From Formosa sp. Hel1_31_208 (GTDB lineage: Bacteria > Bacteroidota > Bacteroidia > Flavobacteriales > Flavobacteriaceae), in the NCBI RefSeq assembly GCF_900104785.1, contig NZ_LT629733.1, positions 1,086,501-1,150,500 of the forward strand: a DNA stretch of 64,000 bases, given 5' to 3'. The position numbers and the translations under genes are program-made. Shown here one piece after another: positions 23,890-32,901 of the stretch (position 1 is its first letter; every line of letters begins with the position of its first letter). The notes below the pieces were generated by a model that saw only the letters and a list, made by a program, of their open reading frames with translations, searched no databases and had not been told where the DNA came from.

Positions 23890-24024
23890 AAGGGTGATTT
23901 AAATGAGATCGATTTATAAGTCGTAATGAAGATGGGTTTGCCCAAATGTTTATTTTTTTTAGAATATATTTGTTTACGACCGTTTCAATCATAACCATAT
24001 AGCATAAAAATCATATTGTATCCT

Positions 24025-25122
24025 TTGAAAAAAATACTAATTGTCGTTGGCACTAGACCCAACTATATTAAAATAACACAGTTTAAAAAAGTAGCTCAAC
24101 AGCACTTTAAAGATCAATTTGATATTAAAATTGTGCACACAGGTCAGCACTTTGATAAGTCTATGGCCGACGTGTTTTTTCAACAATTGGATATTTGGCC
24201 AGATTATTTCTTAAATATATCACCAGCATCTGCCAATACGCAAGTCGGTGAAATCATGATAAAGCTTGAAGATGTGATAACGGCGTTTCAACCCGATATG
24301 GTTTTGGTGCCTGGAGATGTTAATTCTACATTAGCAGCTGCATTAACAGCATATAAAATGGGTATCCCTCTGGGTCACTTAGAGAGTGGCTTAAGAAGTT
24401 TTGACCGGTCTATGCCAGAAGAAATTAATAGAATACTGGTGGATGAACTATCAGATTTCTATTTTGTAACCGAACAAAGTGGCATTGATAATCTGAAGAC
24501 AGAAGGGAAGTCTAAAGATCAAATTCATTTCGTTGGAAATACCATGATTGATACTTTATCAGCGTTTGAAGCCGAGATATTAAATCAAGATGTATTATCA
24601 GAATACCAGCTTGAAAAGGGGAACTATATTTTAATGACCATACATCGGCCTGCAACAGTAGATAATGAAGCAGGATTATTAAGTTTGCTATCCCTATTAA
24701 AGCATTTGCCTTCAGATAAAAAAGTGATGTTCCCAATGCACCCGAGAACGCTTAAAAACATAAAATTATTTAATCTTGAAACTGAATTTAAGGCTTTAGA
24801 GCATTTAGTGATAGCCAAGCCAATGGACTATTTTAGTTTTCAAAACCTCATCCATAATAGTGCCATGGTATTAACTGATAGCGGAGGCATCCAAGAGGAG
24901 ACCACCTTTAAGCAAATCCCGTGCTTAACCTTACGTCCAAATACGGAAAGGCCTAGTACTATTGAAATAGGTTCAAATACCTTACTTAATTTTGATCAAC
25001 AAAAAATAAATGATGAAGTTGTAGCTATCTATTCTGGCGTCTATAAAAAAGGGCAAATCCCTAAATTATGGGATGGTGAAGCAACTATACGTGTTCTCAA
25101 AGTGATTCAAAATATGCTATAG
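24025..25122 (+). CDS. wecB: Non-hydrolysing UDP-N-acetylglucosamine 2-epimerase
   Basis: The 365-aa protein begins KKILIVVGTRPNYIK (GTRPN nucleotide-binding loop), with IVHTGQHFD, VPGDVNSTLAAAL, HLESGLRSFDRSMPEE, MTIHRPATVDN and the C-terminal LTDSGGIQEETTFKQIPCLT, all hallmarks of the family. It interconverts UDP-GlcNAc and UDP-ManNAc in the cytoplasm. There is no ATG; the start is a TTG, most simply the one at 24025 giving MKKILIV, or the TTG at 24016. The gene stands 160 bases before the nonulosonate operon on the same strand. It may feed a ManNAc-type sugar into the same or a parallel glycan. Its role within the legionaminic route itself is not required, because LegG is present. Confidence 0.88.
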   Translation: MKKILIVVGTRPNYIKITQFKKVAQQHFKDQFDIKIVHTGQHFDKSMADVFFQQLDIWPDYFLNISPASANTQVGEIMIKLEDVITAFQPDMVLVPGDVNSTLAAALTAYKMGIPLGHLESGLRSFDRSMPEEINRILVDELSDFYFVTEQSGIDNLKTEGKSKDQIHFVGNTMIDTLSAFEAEILNQDVLSEYQLEKGNYILMTIHRPATVDNEAGLLSLLSLLKHLPSDKKVMFPMHPRTLKNIKLFNLETEFKALEHLVIAKPMDYFSFQNLIHNSAMVLTDSGGIQEETTFKQIPCLTLRPNTERPSTIEIGSNTLLNFDQQKINDEVVAIYSGVYKKGQIPKLWDGEATIRVLKVIQNML

Positions 25123-25282
25123 CACAGGTCAAATAGAAGCCTAATGCGATGTTTGTTTTTCCTATGCCAACAGTGTGTATTGAGAGGAAAGTATACACTT
25201 TGTCTTTTAAGCCTTAGCAAATTATCGTATCATTGTATAACATTAATTACTTAACAAAAGTACTACAAGAAGATATTGTTAT

Positions 25283-26473
25283 ATGAGCATTTCACTAAGT
25301 CTTATTGGAAGAAAATCTAAGCTTTTTACCACAGATATTCTAGCACATGAGAATGAACTCTATCAGAAGGTATCACAATCATCATTTCTCGTTTTAGGCG
25401 GAGCAGGATCTATTGGTCAAGCCGTTACCAAAGAGATTTTTAAACGCAATCCTTTAAAGTTACATGTCGTCGATATCAGTGAGAATAATTTAGTAGAATT
25501 AGTTCGAGATGTTCGCAGTTCATTTGGATATATCAATGGCGATTTTAAAACTTTTGCTTTAGATATTGGTTCGATAGAGTATGATGCGTTTATAAAGTCT
25601 GATGGCCAATATGATTACGTTTTAAACTTGTCTGCTCTAAAACATGTGAGAAGCGAGAAGGATCCATTTACCTTAATGCGAATGATTAATGTCAATATTT
25701 TTAACACCGACAAAACCATTCAACAGTCCATAGAACACCATGCGAAAAAATACTTTTGTGTGTCTACAGATAAAGCCGCAAATCCGGTAAATATGATGGG
25801 AGCGTCAAAGCGTATTATGGAAATGTTTCTCATGAGGCGCAGTAAAGACCTGGTTATTTCAACAGCACGATTCGCAAATGTGGCGTTTTCTGATGGATCC
25901 TTACTACACGGCTTTAATCAGCGTATTCAAAAGAAACAACCTATTGTAGCACCAAATGATATCAAGCGCTATTTTGTGGTGCCTCAGGAAGCTGGAGAAT
26001 TGTGTCTATCGTCCTGTCTTCTTGGTGATAATAGAGATATCTTTTTTCCGAAGTTAGAGGAATCGCTGCACCTAATTTCATTTGCAGATATCGCCGTAAA
26101 ATATTTAGAAAATTTAGGCTACGAGCCGTATTTATGCCAATCTGAAGATGAAGCGAGACAGGATATCGCATCTCATATCGCCCATAAAAGATGGCCTTGT
26201 TTGTTTACTAAAAGTGATACCACAGGGGAAAAAGACTATGAAGAGTTTTATACAGACTCTGAAGTTTTAGATATGGACCGGTTTAATGGTATTGGTATTA
26301 TAAAGAATGAGCCCGTTTATAACACTGAAAAGTTGAATCATTTTACCAAAACGATTAACGACATGAAGCTGAAACAATCATGGACAAAAGACGACATCGT
26401 ACACTTATTTCACGACATGATACCAGATTTCGGACATAAAGAAACAGGGAAATATTTAGATTCAAAGATGTAA
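25283..26473 (+). CDS. legB: UDP-GlcNAc 4,6-dehydratase, LegB type
   Basis: The 396-aa protein is an extended short-chain dehydrogenase with the Rossmann loop GGAGSIG (39-45) and STDKAANP (161-168). The active-site helix MMGASKRIMEM has Met172 in place of the usual Tyr, with K176 retained, typical of FlaA1/LegB-like dehydratases. It makes the 4-keto-6-deoxy sugar in the first step to the bacillosamine-type intermediate of legionaminic acid. The C-terminal extension (about 290-396) is also usual in LegB. It is the first gene of an operon of seven; the next start overlaps its stop by one base (TAATG). A PseB-like activity is the main alternative, but the neighbours favour Leg. Confidence 0.88.
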   Translation: MSISLSLIGRKSKLFTTDILAHENELYQKVSQSSFLVLGGAGSIGQAVTKEIFKRNPLKLHVVDISENNLVELVRDVRSSFGYINGDFKTFALDIGSIEYDAFIKSDGQYDYVLNLSALKHVRSEKDPFTLMRMINVNIFNTDKTIQQSIEHHAKKYFCVSTDKAANPVNMMGASKRIMEMFLMRRSKDLVISTARFANVAFSDGSLLHGFNQRIQKKQPIVAPNDIKRYFVVPQEAGELCLSSCLLGDNRDIFFPKLEESLHLISFADIAVKYLENLGYEPYLCQSEDEARQDIASHIAHKRWPCLFTKSDTTGEKDYEEFYTDSEVLDMDRFNGIGIIKNEPVYNTEKLNHFTKTINDMKLKQSWTKDDIVHLFHDMIPDFGHKETGKYLDSKM

Positions 26474-27615
26474 TGGGAGGATTTAATGACGTCACAGATT
26501 ATATCAAGGAGCTTTATAATACGTCCGAATTTATTCCACTTCATGTGCCAAGATTTCGAGGGAATGAAAAAAAATATTTAGAAAACTGCATTGATACCAC
26601 TTTTGTGTCGAGTGTGGGTGCCTATGTTGATCTTTTTGAAACCAAAATGGCTGAAGTAACCAATACTAAAAAAGCTGTTGCAGTTGTTAATGGAACAGCA
26701 GGAATTCAAGTAGCTTTGCGTCTTGCTGGTGTCGTTTCAGGAGATGAAGTGATAACACAAGCCTTAACCTTTGTCGCCACCGCTAATGCCATTGCATATA
26801 ACAACGCACATCCTGTGTTTGTTGATGTCGATAGAGACACCATGGGTTTATCACCAAAAGCGGTGTCACTATTTTTAGAGGCGCATGGCGAATTAAGAGA
26901 TGACGGCTGTTATAATACATTAACTGGACGTAAGATTAGTGCCTGTTTGCCTATGCATACCTTTGGTTTTCCAGTGCATCTGGATGAACTCATTTCAGTT
27001 TGTAAGAGATGGCGCATAACACTCATAGAAGATGCTGCAGAATCGCTTGGGAGTACATATAAAGGACAACCAACAGGAAGTTTTGGAAAATTAGGTGTAT
27101 TTTCATTTAATGGCAATAAAATTGCAACCTCTGGTGGAGGAGGGGTTATTGTGAGTAGTAATATAGCCCTCGCTGAAAAGGGTAAATATTTAACCACCAC
27201 AGCTAAACGACCACACTCATATGAGTACTATCATGATGAGTTGGGTTATAACTATAGAATGCCAAATATTAATGCGGCCTTGGCTTGTGCACAACTCGAA
27301 CAATTAGACAGGTTCTTGTTAGAGAAGCGAGAACTGGCAAAGTTATATGACACGTTTTTTAAATCACGAGATATTCGGTTTAGAACAGAGCTACCAGAAA
27401 CACAAGCCAACTATTGGTTAATGTGCGTGGAGCTAGCAGATAAAGCGGAACGTGATGCTTTTCTAAAGCAAACAAATGAACAGGGTGTAATGACCAGACC
27501 AATATGGCAATTAATGTTTAGATTGCCAATGTTTGCGCATTGTCAAAGAGATAATCAAAAAAATGCCATATTTTTAGAGGAACGAATCGTAAATATTCCA
27601 AGTAGTGTCAGATAA
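26473..27615 (+). CDS. legC: PLP aminotransferase, LegC type
   Basis: The 380-aa protein belongs to the DegT/DnrJ/EryC1 family. It has PRFRGNEKKYLENCIDTTFV, VNGTAGIQVALRLAG, EDAAESLGS with D187 for the pyridine nitrogen, and SFNGNKIATSGGGG with K216 as Schiff-base lysine. The N-terminal form and neighbours match LegC enzymes, which aminate C4 of the 4-keto-6-deoxy-GlcNAc nucleotide. It is cytoplasmic. The 3' end overlaps the next gene by 11 bases, so the two are translationally coupled. The family call is firm. The exact epimer made cannot be told from sequence alone. Confidence 0.9.
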   Translation: MGGFNDVTDYIKELYNTSEFIPLHVPRFRGNEKKYLENCIDTTFVSSVGAYVDLFETKMAEVTNTKKAVAVVNGTAGIQVALRLAGVVSGDEVITQALTFVATANAIAYNNAHPVFVDVDRDTMGLSPKAVSLFLEAHGELRDDGCYNTLTGRKISACLPMHTFGFPVHLDELISVCKRWRITLIEDAAESLGSTYKGQPTGSFGKLGVFSFNGNKIATSGGGGVIVSSNIALAEKGKYLTTTAKRPHSYEYYHDELGYNYRMPNINAALACAQLEQLDRFLLEKRELAKLYDTFFKSRDIRFRTELPETQANYWLMCVELADKAERDAFLKQTNEQGVMTRPIWQLMFRLPMFAHCQRDNQKNAIFLEERIVNIPSSVR

Positions 27616-28228
27616 AAAAATTGTTTTAATAGGATATTCTGGTCATGGGTTAGTCGTTGCAGAAACAGCAAAAACTAGCGCTATGAATTTGCAGTTTTAT
27701 ACTGAAAAAGAAGCGATGCACATCAATCCGTTTCAACTCGATTATTTAGGGTTTGAAGGCGATCATACATTTTCGTCCTGGGACGAACCTTTTGATTATA
27801 TTTTGGGTATTGGGGATAATCACATACGTGCAAAAGTGGCGAATTTAATTCGTCATAAGGGTAAAAATCTGCTCAGTGTAATCCATAGTTCTGCACATAT
27901 TTCCGAACATGTAAGTATTGGTCAAGGCACTTTTATCGCAAAACAAAGTGTGGTAAATGTATTGGCACGTATTGGAGACCATTGCATTTTAAATACAGGC
28001 TGTATTGTAGAACACGAATGCAAAATAGCCAATGGGGTTCATGTGGCACCTGGAGCAATTTTATTAGGAAATGTTACCGTTGGTGAACAAACGTTTATAG
28101 GCGCTAATACAGTCGTAAAGGAAAATATAACAATAGGTAAACATGTGATTATTGGAGCAGGATCTGTGGTATTAAGAGATATTCCTGATCATTCTAAAGT
28201 TGCTGGAAATCCGGCAAGAACAATTTAA
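27605..28228 (+). CDS. legH: Sialic-acid O/N-acetyltransferase family protein, LegH/NeuD-like
   Basis: The 207-aa protein has an N-terminal Rossmann-like PglD_N domain (KIVLIGYSGHGLVVAETAK) and a C-terminal left-handed beta-helix with hexapeptide repeats (ISEHVSIGQGTFIAKQSVVN, then ARIGDHCILNTGCIVEHECK). The H in VEHECK is the expected general base. It N-acetylates the C4 amine made by LegC. The start is GTG at 27605, inside the last codons of legC; no ATG is available nearby. It uses acetyl-CoA in the cytosol. NeuD-type O-acetylation is the alternative, but position in the operon supports LegH. Confidence 0.85.
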   Translation: MSDKKIVLIGYSGHGLVVAETAKTSAMNLQFYTEKEAMHINPFQLDYLGFEGDHTFSSWDEPFDYILGIGDNHIRAKVANLIRHKGKNLLSVIHSSAHISEHVSIGQGTFIAKQSVVNVLARIGDHCILNTGCIVEHECKIANGVHVAPGAILLGNVTVGEQTFIGANTVVKENITIGKHVIIGAGSVVLRDIPDHSKVAGNPARTI

Positions 28229-28229
28229 T

Positions 28230-29252
28230 ATGGATAGAGTTATCATCATAGCTGAAGCTGGCGTTAATCACAATGGCAATTTAGAAATGGCCAAGCAACT
28301 TATTGATGTGGCCGCCGAAGCTGGAGTGGATTATGTGAAATTTCAAACCTTTAAAGCCGATACGATTGTAAGTCCGTCAGCAAAAAAAGCAGAATATCAG
28401 TCTAAAAACACTGGAGACCATGAGCAATCACAATATGAAATGCTTAAATCCTTAGAGCTTAGTGATTCTAATCATAAAATATTAATGGCGTATTGCGCTT
28501 CGAAACCTATTAAATTTCTCTCTAGTGCTTTTGATGTTGAAGGGGTGAGGTATTTATATGATTTAGGGTTAGATATCTATAAAGTGCCAAGTGGAGAGCT
28601 TACTAATTTTCCATATTTAAGAGCTATTGCGAAAACCGGAAAACCAGTCATCTTATCAACGGGAATGGCACATCTCACAGATATTGAATTAGCAATACAA
28701 GTGTTATATGAATTTGGTGTTCGTCGAGAAGATCTTACCATATTGCACTGTAATACCGAGTATCCTACCCCTATGAGCGACGTGAATCTTCATGCTATGA
28801 ATAGTATTAAAAAAGCGTTTGATGTGGCTGTAGGGTATTCAGATCATACCTTAGGTATAGAAGTTCCAATTGCTGCTGTAGCATTAGGAGCAAGAGTTAT
28901 TGAAAAGCACTTTACACTAGATAATACCCTTCCAGGACCAGATCATAAAGCCTCTTTAGAACCAGATGATTTAAAAGCGATGGTTGAAGCCATACGCAAC
29001 ATAGAGAAAGCAATATCTGGTAATGGCATAAAGGAGCCTTCAGCGAGCGAGCAAAAAAATATTAGTATTGCAAGAAAGAGTATTCATGCAGCCAAAGATA
29101 TAAAAGCTGGAATGGTGATTTCTGAATCAGACCTTATGCCCTTGAGGCCTGGGGATGGCATATCTGCTATGGATTGGAATAAAGTCATTGGAAAAACGAT
29201 GTCTAGAGACATTAATAAATTTGCAAAGCTAAACTGGTCAGATTTGTCATGA
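28230..29252 (+). CDS. legI: Nonulosonic acid synthase, LegI/NeuB family
   Basis: The start is the ATG at 28230 (MDRVIIIAEAGVNHNGN), one base after the legH stop; the longer open frame only overlaps legH. The 340-aa protein has a NeuB TIM barrel (VDYVKFQTFKAD, KVPSGELTNFPYL, STGMAHLTDIE, HCNTEYPTP, VGYSDHTLG, EKHFTLDNTLPGPDHKAS) and a C-terminal SAF domain (IARKSIHAAKDIKAGMVISE). It condenses phosphoenolpyruvate with a 6-deoxy-mannosamine derivative to give the nine-carbon acid. The length and motif set are complete. Distinguishing LegI from NeuB or PseI rests on the neighbours, which are those of the legionaminic pathway. It overlaps legG by four bases. Confidence 0.9.
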   Translation: MDRVIIIAEAGVNHNGNLEMAKQLIDVAAEAGVDYVKFQTFKADTIVSPSAKKAEYQSKNTGDHEQSQYEMLKSLELSDSNHKILMAYCASKPIKFLSSAFDVEGVRYLYDLGLDIYKVPSGELTNFPYLRAIAKTGKPVILSTGMAHLTDIELAIQVLYEFGVRREDLTILHCNTEYPTPMSDVNLHAMNSIKKAFDVAVGYSDHTLGIEVPIAAVALGARVIEKHFTLDNTLPGPDHKASLEPDDLKAMVEAIRNIEKAISGNGIKEPSASEQKNISIARKSIHAAKDIKAGMVISESDLMPLRPGDGISAMDWNKVIGKTMSRDINKFAKLNWSDLS

Positions 29253-30358
29253 AAGTAGGTGTGTTAACAAGTTCAAGAGCTGATTATGGTATTTATGTAC
29301 CGTTGTTAAATCAATTAAAAACAGATGATTATTTTCAGATTGAAATTATTGCTTTTGGAACCCATCTTTCAGAAAACCATGGGCATACAATTAAACATAT
29401 CGAGGCTGACGGTTTTAAAACCATACATAAAATTGATTCATTAGAAGTCGATGATAGTCCTCATGGGATTTCAATGTCCTACGGAAAAACAGTAATACAT
29501 TTTGCCGATTTCTGGAAAAACAATAGGTATGACATCGTGTTTTGTTTGGGTGACCGATTCGAAATGAGTGCAGCTGTTCAGGCGAGTATTCCATTTGGAG
29601 TTCCTTTAGCTCACATTCATGGCGGAGAAACTACTTTAGGTGCCATTGATAATGTATACCGACACCAAATAACACTAGCATCTGTTTTACATTTTGTATC
29701 GACCCAAGGTTATAAACACAAAGTTGAGCAACTTACAGGTCATTCTACTCACAGTTATGATGTTGGCGCGCTGAGTCTCGACGGAATTAAGGCGTTTGTG
29801 CCTATAGATAAGTCCGAGTTATTACAAGCTTTTCATATTCAAGATAAAGACTTTGCTTTAGTTACCTTTCATCCAGAAACCGTTGATGTTGAATCAAATG
29901 CGGCATATGCTATGGAAATGTATAAAGCTCTGGCGGAACTTGCAAATCACATTCAAATTGTGATCACCATGCCTAATGCTGATACCTTGGGTAGTGTATT
30001 TCGAGAACAAATTCATAAATTGAAAGCAGAACGCGCTGCTGAGATTGTGTTAGTTGAAAATTTCGGGAAAACGAATTATTTTTCAGCAATGCAGTATTCC
30101 AAATTATTAATTGGAAATACCTCCAGTGGTATCATTGAAGCTGCGTCATTTAAAAAATATGTGGTTAATGTGGGTTCAAGACAAAAAGGACGCACCACAA
30201 GTGACAATGTGTTTGATGTGCAATTTGATGCTAATGCCATTGTCAAAAAAACAAAAGCAATTCTTGAAATGCCTGAATATGTAGGTGAAAATGTGTATTA
30301 TAAAGCGGGTACTGCCCAACAAATAATCAAAATTATAAAACAGTATGGTTCATTATAA
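29249..30358 (+). CDS. legG: Hydrolysing nucleotide-sugar 2-epimerase, LegG/NeuC family
   Basis: The 369-aa protein starts KVGVLTSSRADYGIYVPLL, the NeuC-type version of the epimerase fold. It has FCLGDRFEMSAAV, LAHIHGGETTLGAIDNVYRH, ALVTFHPETVDVE and GNTSSGIIEAASFKKYVVNV. It releases the nucleotide while inverting C2, giving the free mannosamine-type sugar used by LegI. It contrasts with the non-hydrolysing WecB-like gene at the head of the region, which keeps the nucleotide. The gene overlaps legI (ATGA) and the next gene by 14 bases. It is cytoplasmic and the fold is certain. Confidence 0.9.
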   Translation: MKVGVLTSSRADYGIYVPLLNQLKTDDYFQIEIIAFGTHLSENHGHTIKHIEADGFKTIHKIDSLEVDDSPHGISMSYGKTVIHFADFWKNNRYDIVFCLGDRFEMSAAVQASIPFGVPLAHIHGGETTLGAIDNVYRHQITLASVLHFVSTQGYKHKVEQLTGHSTHSYDVGALSLDGIKAFVPIDKSELLQAFHIQDKDFALVTFHPETVDVESNAAYAMEMYKALAELANHIQIVITMPNADTLGSVFREQIHKLKAERAAEIVLVENFGKTNYFSAMQYSKLLIGNTSSGIIEAASFKKYVVNVGSRQKGRTTSDNVFDVQFDANAIVKKTKAILEMPEYVGENVYYKAGTAQQIIKIIKQYGSL

Positions 30359-31391
30359 AGAACACCTTATTACCATTGAAACTCCAATACGTGACGCCCT
30401 TCAAAAGCTAGATATATTGGCTAGAGATGCTATTGTATTTGTAGTCGATGACCAAGGCAGACTAAAGGGCTCGCTCACCGATGGTGATGTGAGGAGAGGT
30501 TTGTTAAGAGGCGTTACTATTGATGAAGCTGTGAGTCAAATCATTCAGCAGAACCCAAGATATATCCGAAAAGGGTCTCGAGATATCTATAAAATTATTG
30601 AGTATCGCACACAAAATTTCAGGATATTACCAGTTATTGATGCAGACGATAAGGTGGTTAATATTGTAAATTTCAGAAATATACGCTCTTATTTACCAAT
30701 AGACGCAGTGATTATGGCAGGAGGGCGAGGTCAACGCTTACGGCCACTAACTGATAGTATGCCAAAGCCTCTTTTAAAAGTAGGAGATAAATCTATAATG
30801 GAACATAATGTCGATCGATTAGCTTTATATGGTATTGATGATTTTTGGTTTTCTGTAAAGTATTTAGGAACCCAAATTGAAACCTATTTTGGTGATGGAA
30901 AAGAAAGAAATCGTTCCATACAATACATATGGGAAGACGAGCCCTTAGGAACGATTGGGTCAGTATCTAAAATTGATAACTTTAGGCATGAGCATGTGTT
31001 AGTCTCTAATTCTGATATTTTAACAAATTTGGATTATGAAGCTTTCTATTTAGATTTTTTAGAAAAAGATGCCGATTTGGCGGTGGCGACAATTCCTTAT
31101 AATGTGAGTGTTCCTTATGCTGTTTTAGAGACTTCAAATGGTCACGTTTTGAATTTTAAGGAAAAACCAACCTATACGTATTATTCTAATGGAGGGATTT
31201 ATTTAATGAAGCGATCGGTTTTAGATTTTATTCCGAAAGGGGAACATTTCAATGCTACTGATCTTATGGAACGGTTGATTGCTGAAAATAAAAAAGTAGT
31301 CTCCTACCCATTAGTTGGCTATTGGTTGGATGTGGGTAAGCACGAAGATTTTGAAAAAGCACAAAAAGATATTCAAACTATAAAATTTTAA
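30345..31391 (+). CDS. ptmE: CBS-domain nucleotidyltransferase, PtmE type
   Basis: The 348-aa protein has two N-terminal CBS motifs (about 5-115: VFVVDDQGRLKGSLTDGDVR, then FRILPVIDADDKVVNIVNF) and a nucleotidyltransferase domain from 120. The signature is AGGRGQRLRPLTDSMPKPLL (125-144), and SNSDILTNLD holds the metal-binding Asp. In Campylobacter, PtmE is the glucosamine-1-phosphate guanylyltransferase that opens the GDP-sugar route to legionaminic acid. A similar role is inferred. The start lies 14 bases inside legG. Other PtmE-like enzymes use different sugars, so the substrate is the uncertain part. Confidence 0.85.
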   Translation: MVHYKEHLITIETPIRDALQKLDILARDAIVFVVDDQGRLKGSLTDGDVRRGLLRGVTIDEAVSQIIQQNPRYIRKGSRDIYKIIEYRTQNFRILPVIDADDKVVNIVNFRNIRSYLPIDAVIMAGGRGQRLRPLTDSMPKPLLKVGDKSIMEHNVDRLALYGIDDFWFSVKYLGTQIETYFGDGKERNRSIQYIWEDEPLGTIGSVSKIDNFRHEHVLVSNSDILTNLDYEAFYLDFLEKDADLAVATIPYNVSVPYAVLETSNGHVLNFKEKPTYTYYSNGGIYLMKRSVLDFIPKGEHFNATDLMERLIAENKKVVSYPLVGYWLDVGKHEDFEKAQKDIQTIKF

Positions 31392-31392
31392 T

Positions 31393-32076
31393 TTGATTCC
31401 ATTAATTATCATACCAGCAAGAGGAGGGTCTAAGGGTGTTCCCGGAAAGAATATCAAGCCCCTTAATGCAACGCCTTTAATACATTATACGATTGAGGCT
31501 GCTCAGGAGGTTTTTGATAATCAGTATATTTTCCTAAGTACTGATTCATCAGAAATTAAATCTGTAGCAGAAGAGACAGGGTTGCGGGTTCCTGTTCTTA
31601 GACCAGATTATTTGGCAACCGATACAGCGAATTCGAGAGATGTTATTCTGCATGCCATGGAGCAATTCGTTAGGCATCAAGGAAAAGAGCCAGAGGTTAT
31701 TATTTTATTGCAACCTACATCACCTTTTCGCACTGGGACTCAGATTAAAGAGGCCTTGGCCTTATACAACGAGTCTTTAGACATGGTGGTTTCAGTAAAA
31801 GAAACCAATGCAAATCCGTATTATGTGCTCTTTGAAGAAGATGAACAACATTTTTTAAAAAAATCAAAAGCGAGCAAAGCATTAAGACGTCAAGATGTGC
31901 CTAAAGTCTGGGAATTGAATGGCGCTATTTATGTCATCAATCCGAAGTCGATAAAAGACACATCCATAGGCGATTTTGAGAAAGTGATCAAGTATGAAAT
32001 GGATGCATATACATCCATTGATATCGACACACCATTAGATTGGCAATTAGCGGAGCTCATTGCGAGTAATCAGTAA
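31393..32076 (+). CDS. legF: CMP-nonulosonate cytidylyltransferase, LegF/NeuA family
   Basis: The 227-aa protein opens IPLIIIPARGGSKGVPGKNI, the family CTP-binding loop. It continues LQPTSPFRTGTQIKEAL and LRRQDVPKVWELNGAIYVI, with a C-terminal YTSIDIDTPLDWQLAE. It activates the nonulosonic acid with CMP for transfer to glycans. The start is TTG, since no ATG is near; the gap to the previous stop is one base. It closes the operon. The next gene, rpe, is convergent with a 15-base gap and no obvious terminator hairpin between them beyond a short ATAGTTA/TAACTAT dyad. Confidence 0.9.
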   Translation: MIPLIIIPARGGSKGVPGKNIKPLNATPLIHYTIEAAQEVFDNQYIFLSTDSSEIKSVAEETGLRVPVLRPDYLATDTANSRDVILHAMEQFVRHQGKEPEVIILLQPTSPFRTGTQIKEALALYNESLDMVVSVKETNANPYYVLFEEDEQHFLKKSKASKALRRQDVPKVWELNGAIYVINPKSIKDTSIGDFEKVIKYEMDAYTSIDIDTPLDWQLAELIASNQ

Positions 32077-32091
32077 TAGATGAGATAGTTA

Positions 32092-32754
32092 CTAACTATT
32101 CGTTATTGATTTTAAATGCGTTATCGTTTCTGTTTGGTTGTCACTTTTGAAGATGTAACTTCCTGCCACAAGAACGTCGGCTCCGGCTTCCACTAAAGCT
32201 TTAGCGTTTTTATTTGTAACGCCACCGTCAATTTCGATTCGTGTGTTTAAGCCTTGATCATTTGCCATTTTACGAAGTTTTTTGACTTTGTTGTAAGTCA
32301 TCTCTTCAAATTTCTGACCGCCAAATCCCGGATTAATAGACATTAATAAAACCATATAGCATTCTGGTAGAATATCTTCAAGAACCGATACTGGAGTAGT
32401 TAAGTTAAGAACTACACCGGCTTTACAACCCGCATCTTTAATTTGCCGTAAGGTTCTGTGTAAATGTACTGTAGATTCGTGATGAACGGTAATGATATCG
32501 GCACCTACTTTGGCGAATTCTTCAATATAACGCTCCGGTTTTTCAATCATTAAATGCACATCAAGAGGTTTGGTCGCATGTTTTTTTATGGCTTGAATGA
32601 CTGGCATTCCATAAGAAATATTAGGCACGAAATGACCATCCATGACATCAATATGAAACCAATCGGCATCACTATTGTTTACCATTTCTACATCACGTTG
32701 GAGATTGCCAAAATCGGCAGCAAGCATTGAAGGTGCAATTAATACAGAAGACAT
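32092..32754 (-). CDS. rpe: Ribulose-phosphate 3-epimerase
   Basis: The start is the ATG at 32752-32754 (MSSVLIAPSMLAADFGNLQR), giving 220 aa, the usual length. The longer open frame crosses the rpoD terminator. Motifs are WFHIDVMDGHFVPNISYG, DVHLMIEKPERYI, TVHHEST, MSINPGFGGQKF and EIDGGVT, so all metal and phosphate-binding residues are there. It interconverts ribulose-5-phosphate and xylulose-5-phosphate in the pentose phosphate pathway, in the cytosol. It is probably monocistronic because a terminator lies between it and rpoD upstream. Confidence 0.95.
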   Translation of the reverse strand: MSSVLIAPSMLAADFGNLQRDVEMVNNSDADWFHIDVMDGHFVPNISYGMPVIQAIKKHATKPLDVHLMIEKPERYIEEFAKVGADIITVHHESTVHLHRTLRQIKDAGCKAGVVLNLTTPVSVLEDILPECYMVLLMSINPGFGGQKFEEMTYNKVKKLRKMANDQGLNTRIEIDGGVTNKNAKALVEAGADVLVAGSYIFKSDNQTETITHLKSITNS

Positions 32755-32788
32755 AATTATTGAATATAAGGTTTGTGCAAAAGTATGC

Positions 32789-32823
32789 AAAAAAATGAAC
32801 CCAGAGTAATCAGCTCTGGGTTC
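32789..32823 (-). terminator. Intrinsic terminator of rpoD
   Basis: The stem GAACCCAGAG (32797-32806) pairs with CTCTGGGTTC (32814-32823) around a 7-base loop. On the minus strand it is followed by seven T residues. It lies 80 bases after the rpoD stop and before rpe. Confidence 0.85.
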
Positions 32824-32901
32824 TTTCATCAATCAAAAAACGAACAGTTATGTATAACTGTTTGTTGCTTTAATTTAGGTGTAATTACGATGTGGTAATT
32901 A

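Noticed and set aside
32755..32832. Longer N-terminus for Rpe
   Set aside because: It reads through the rpoD terminator hairpin, and MSSVLIAPSMLAADF is the normal family start.
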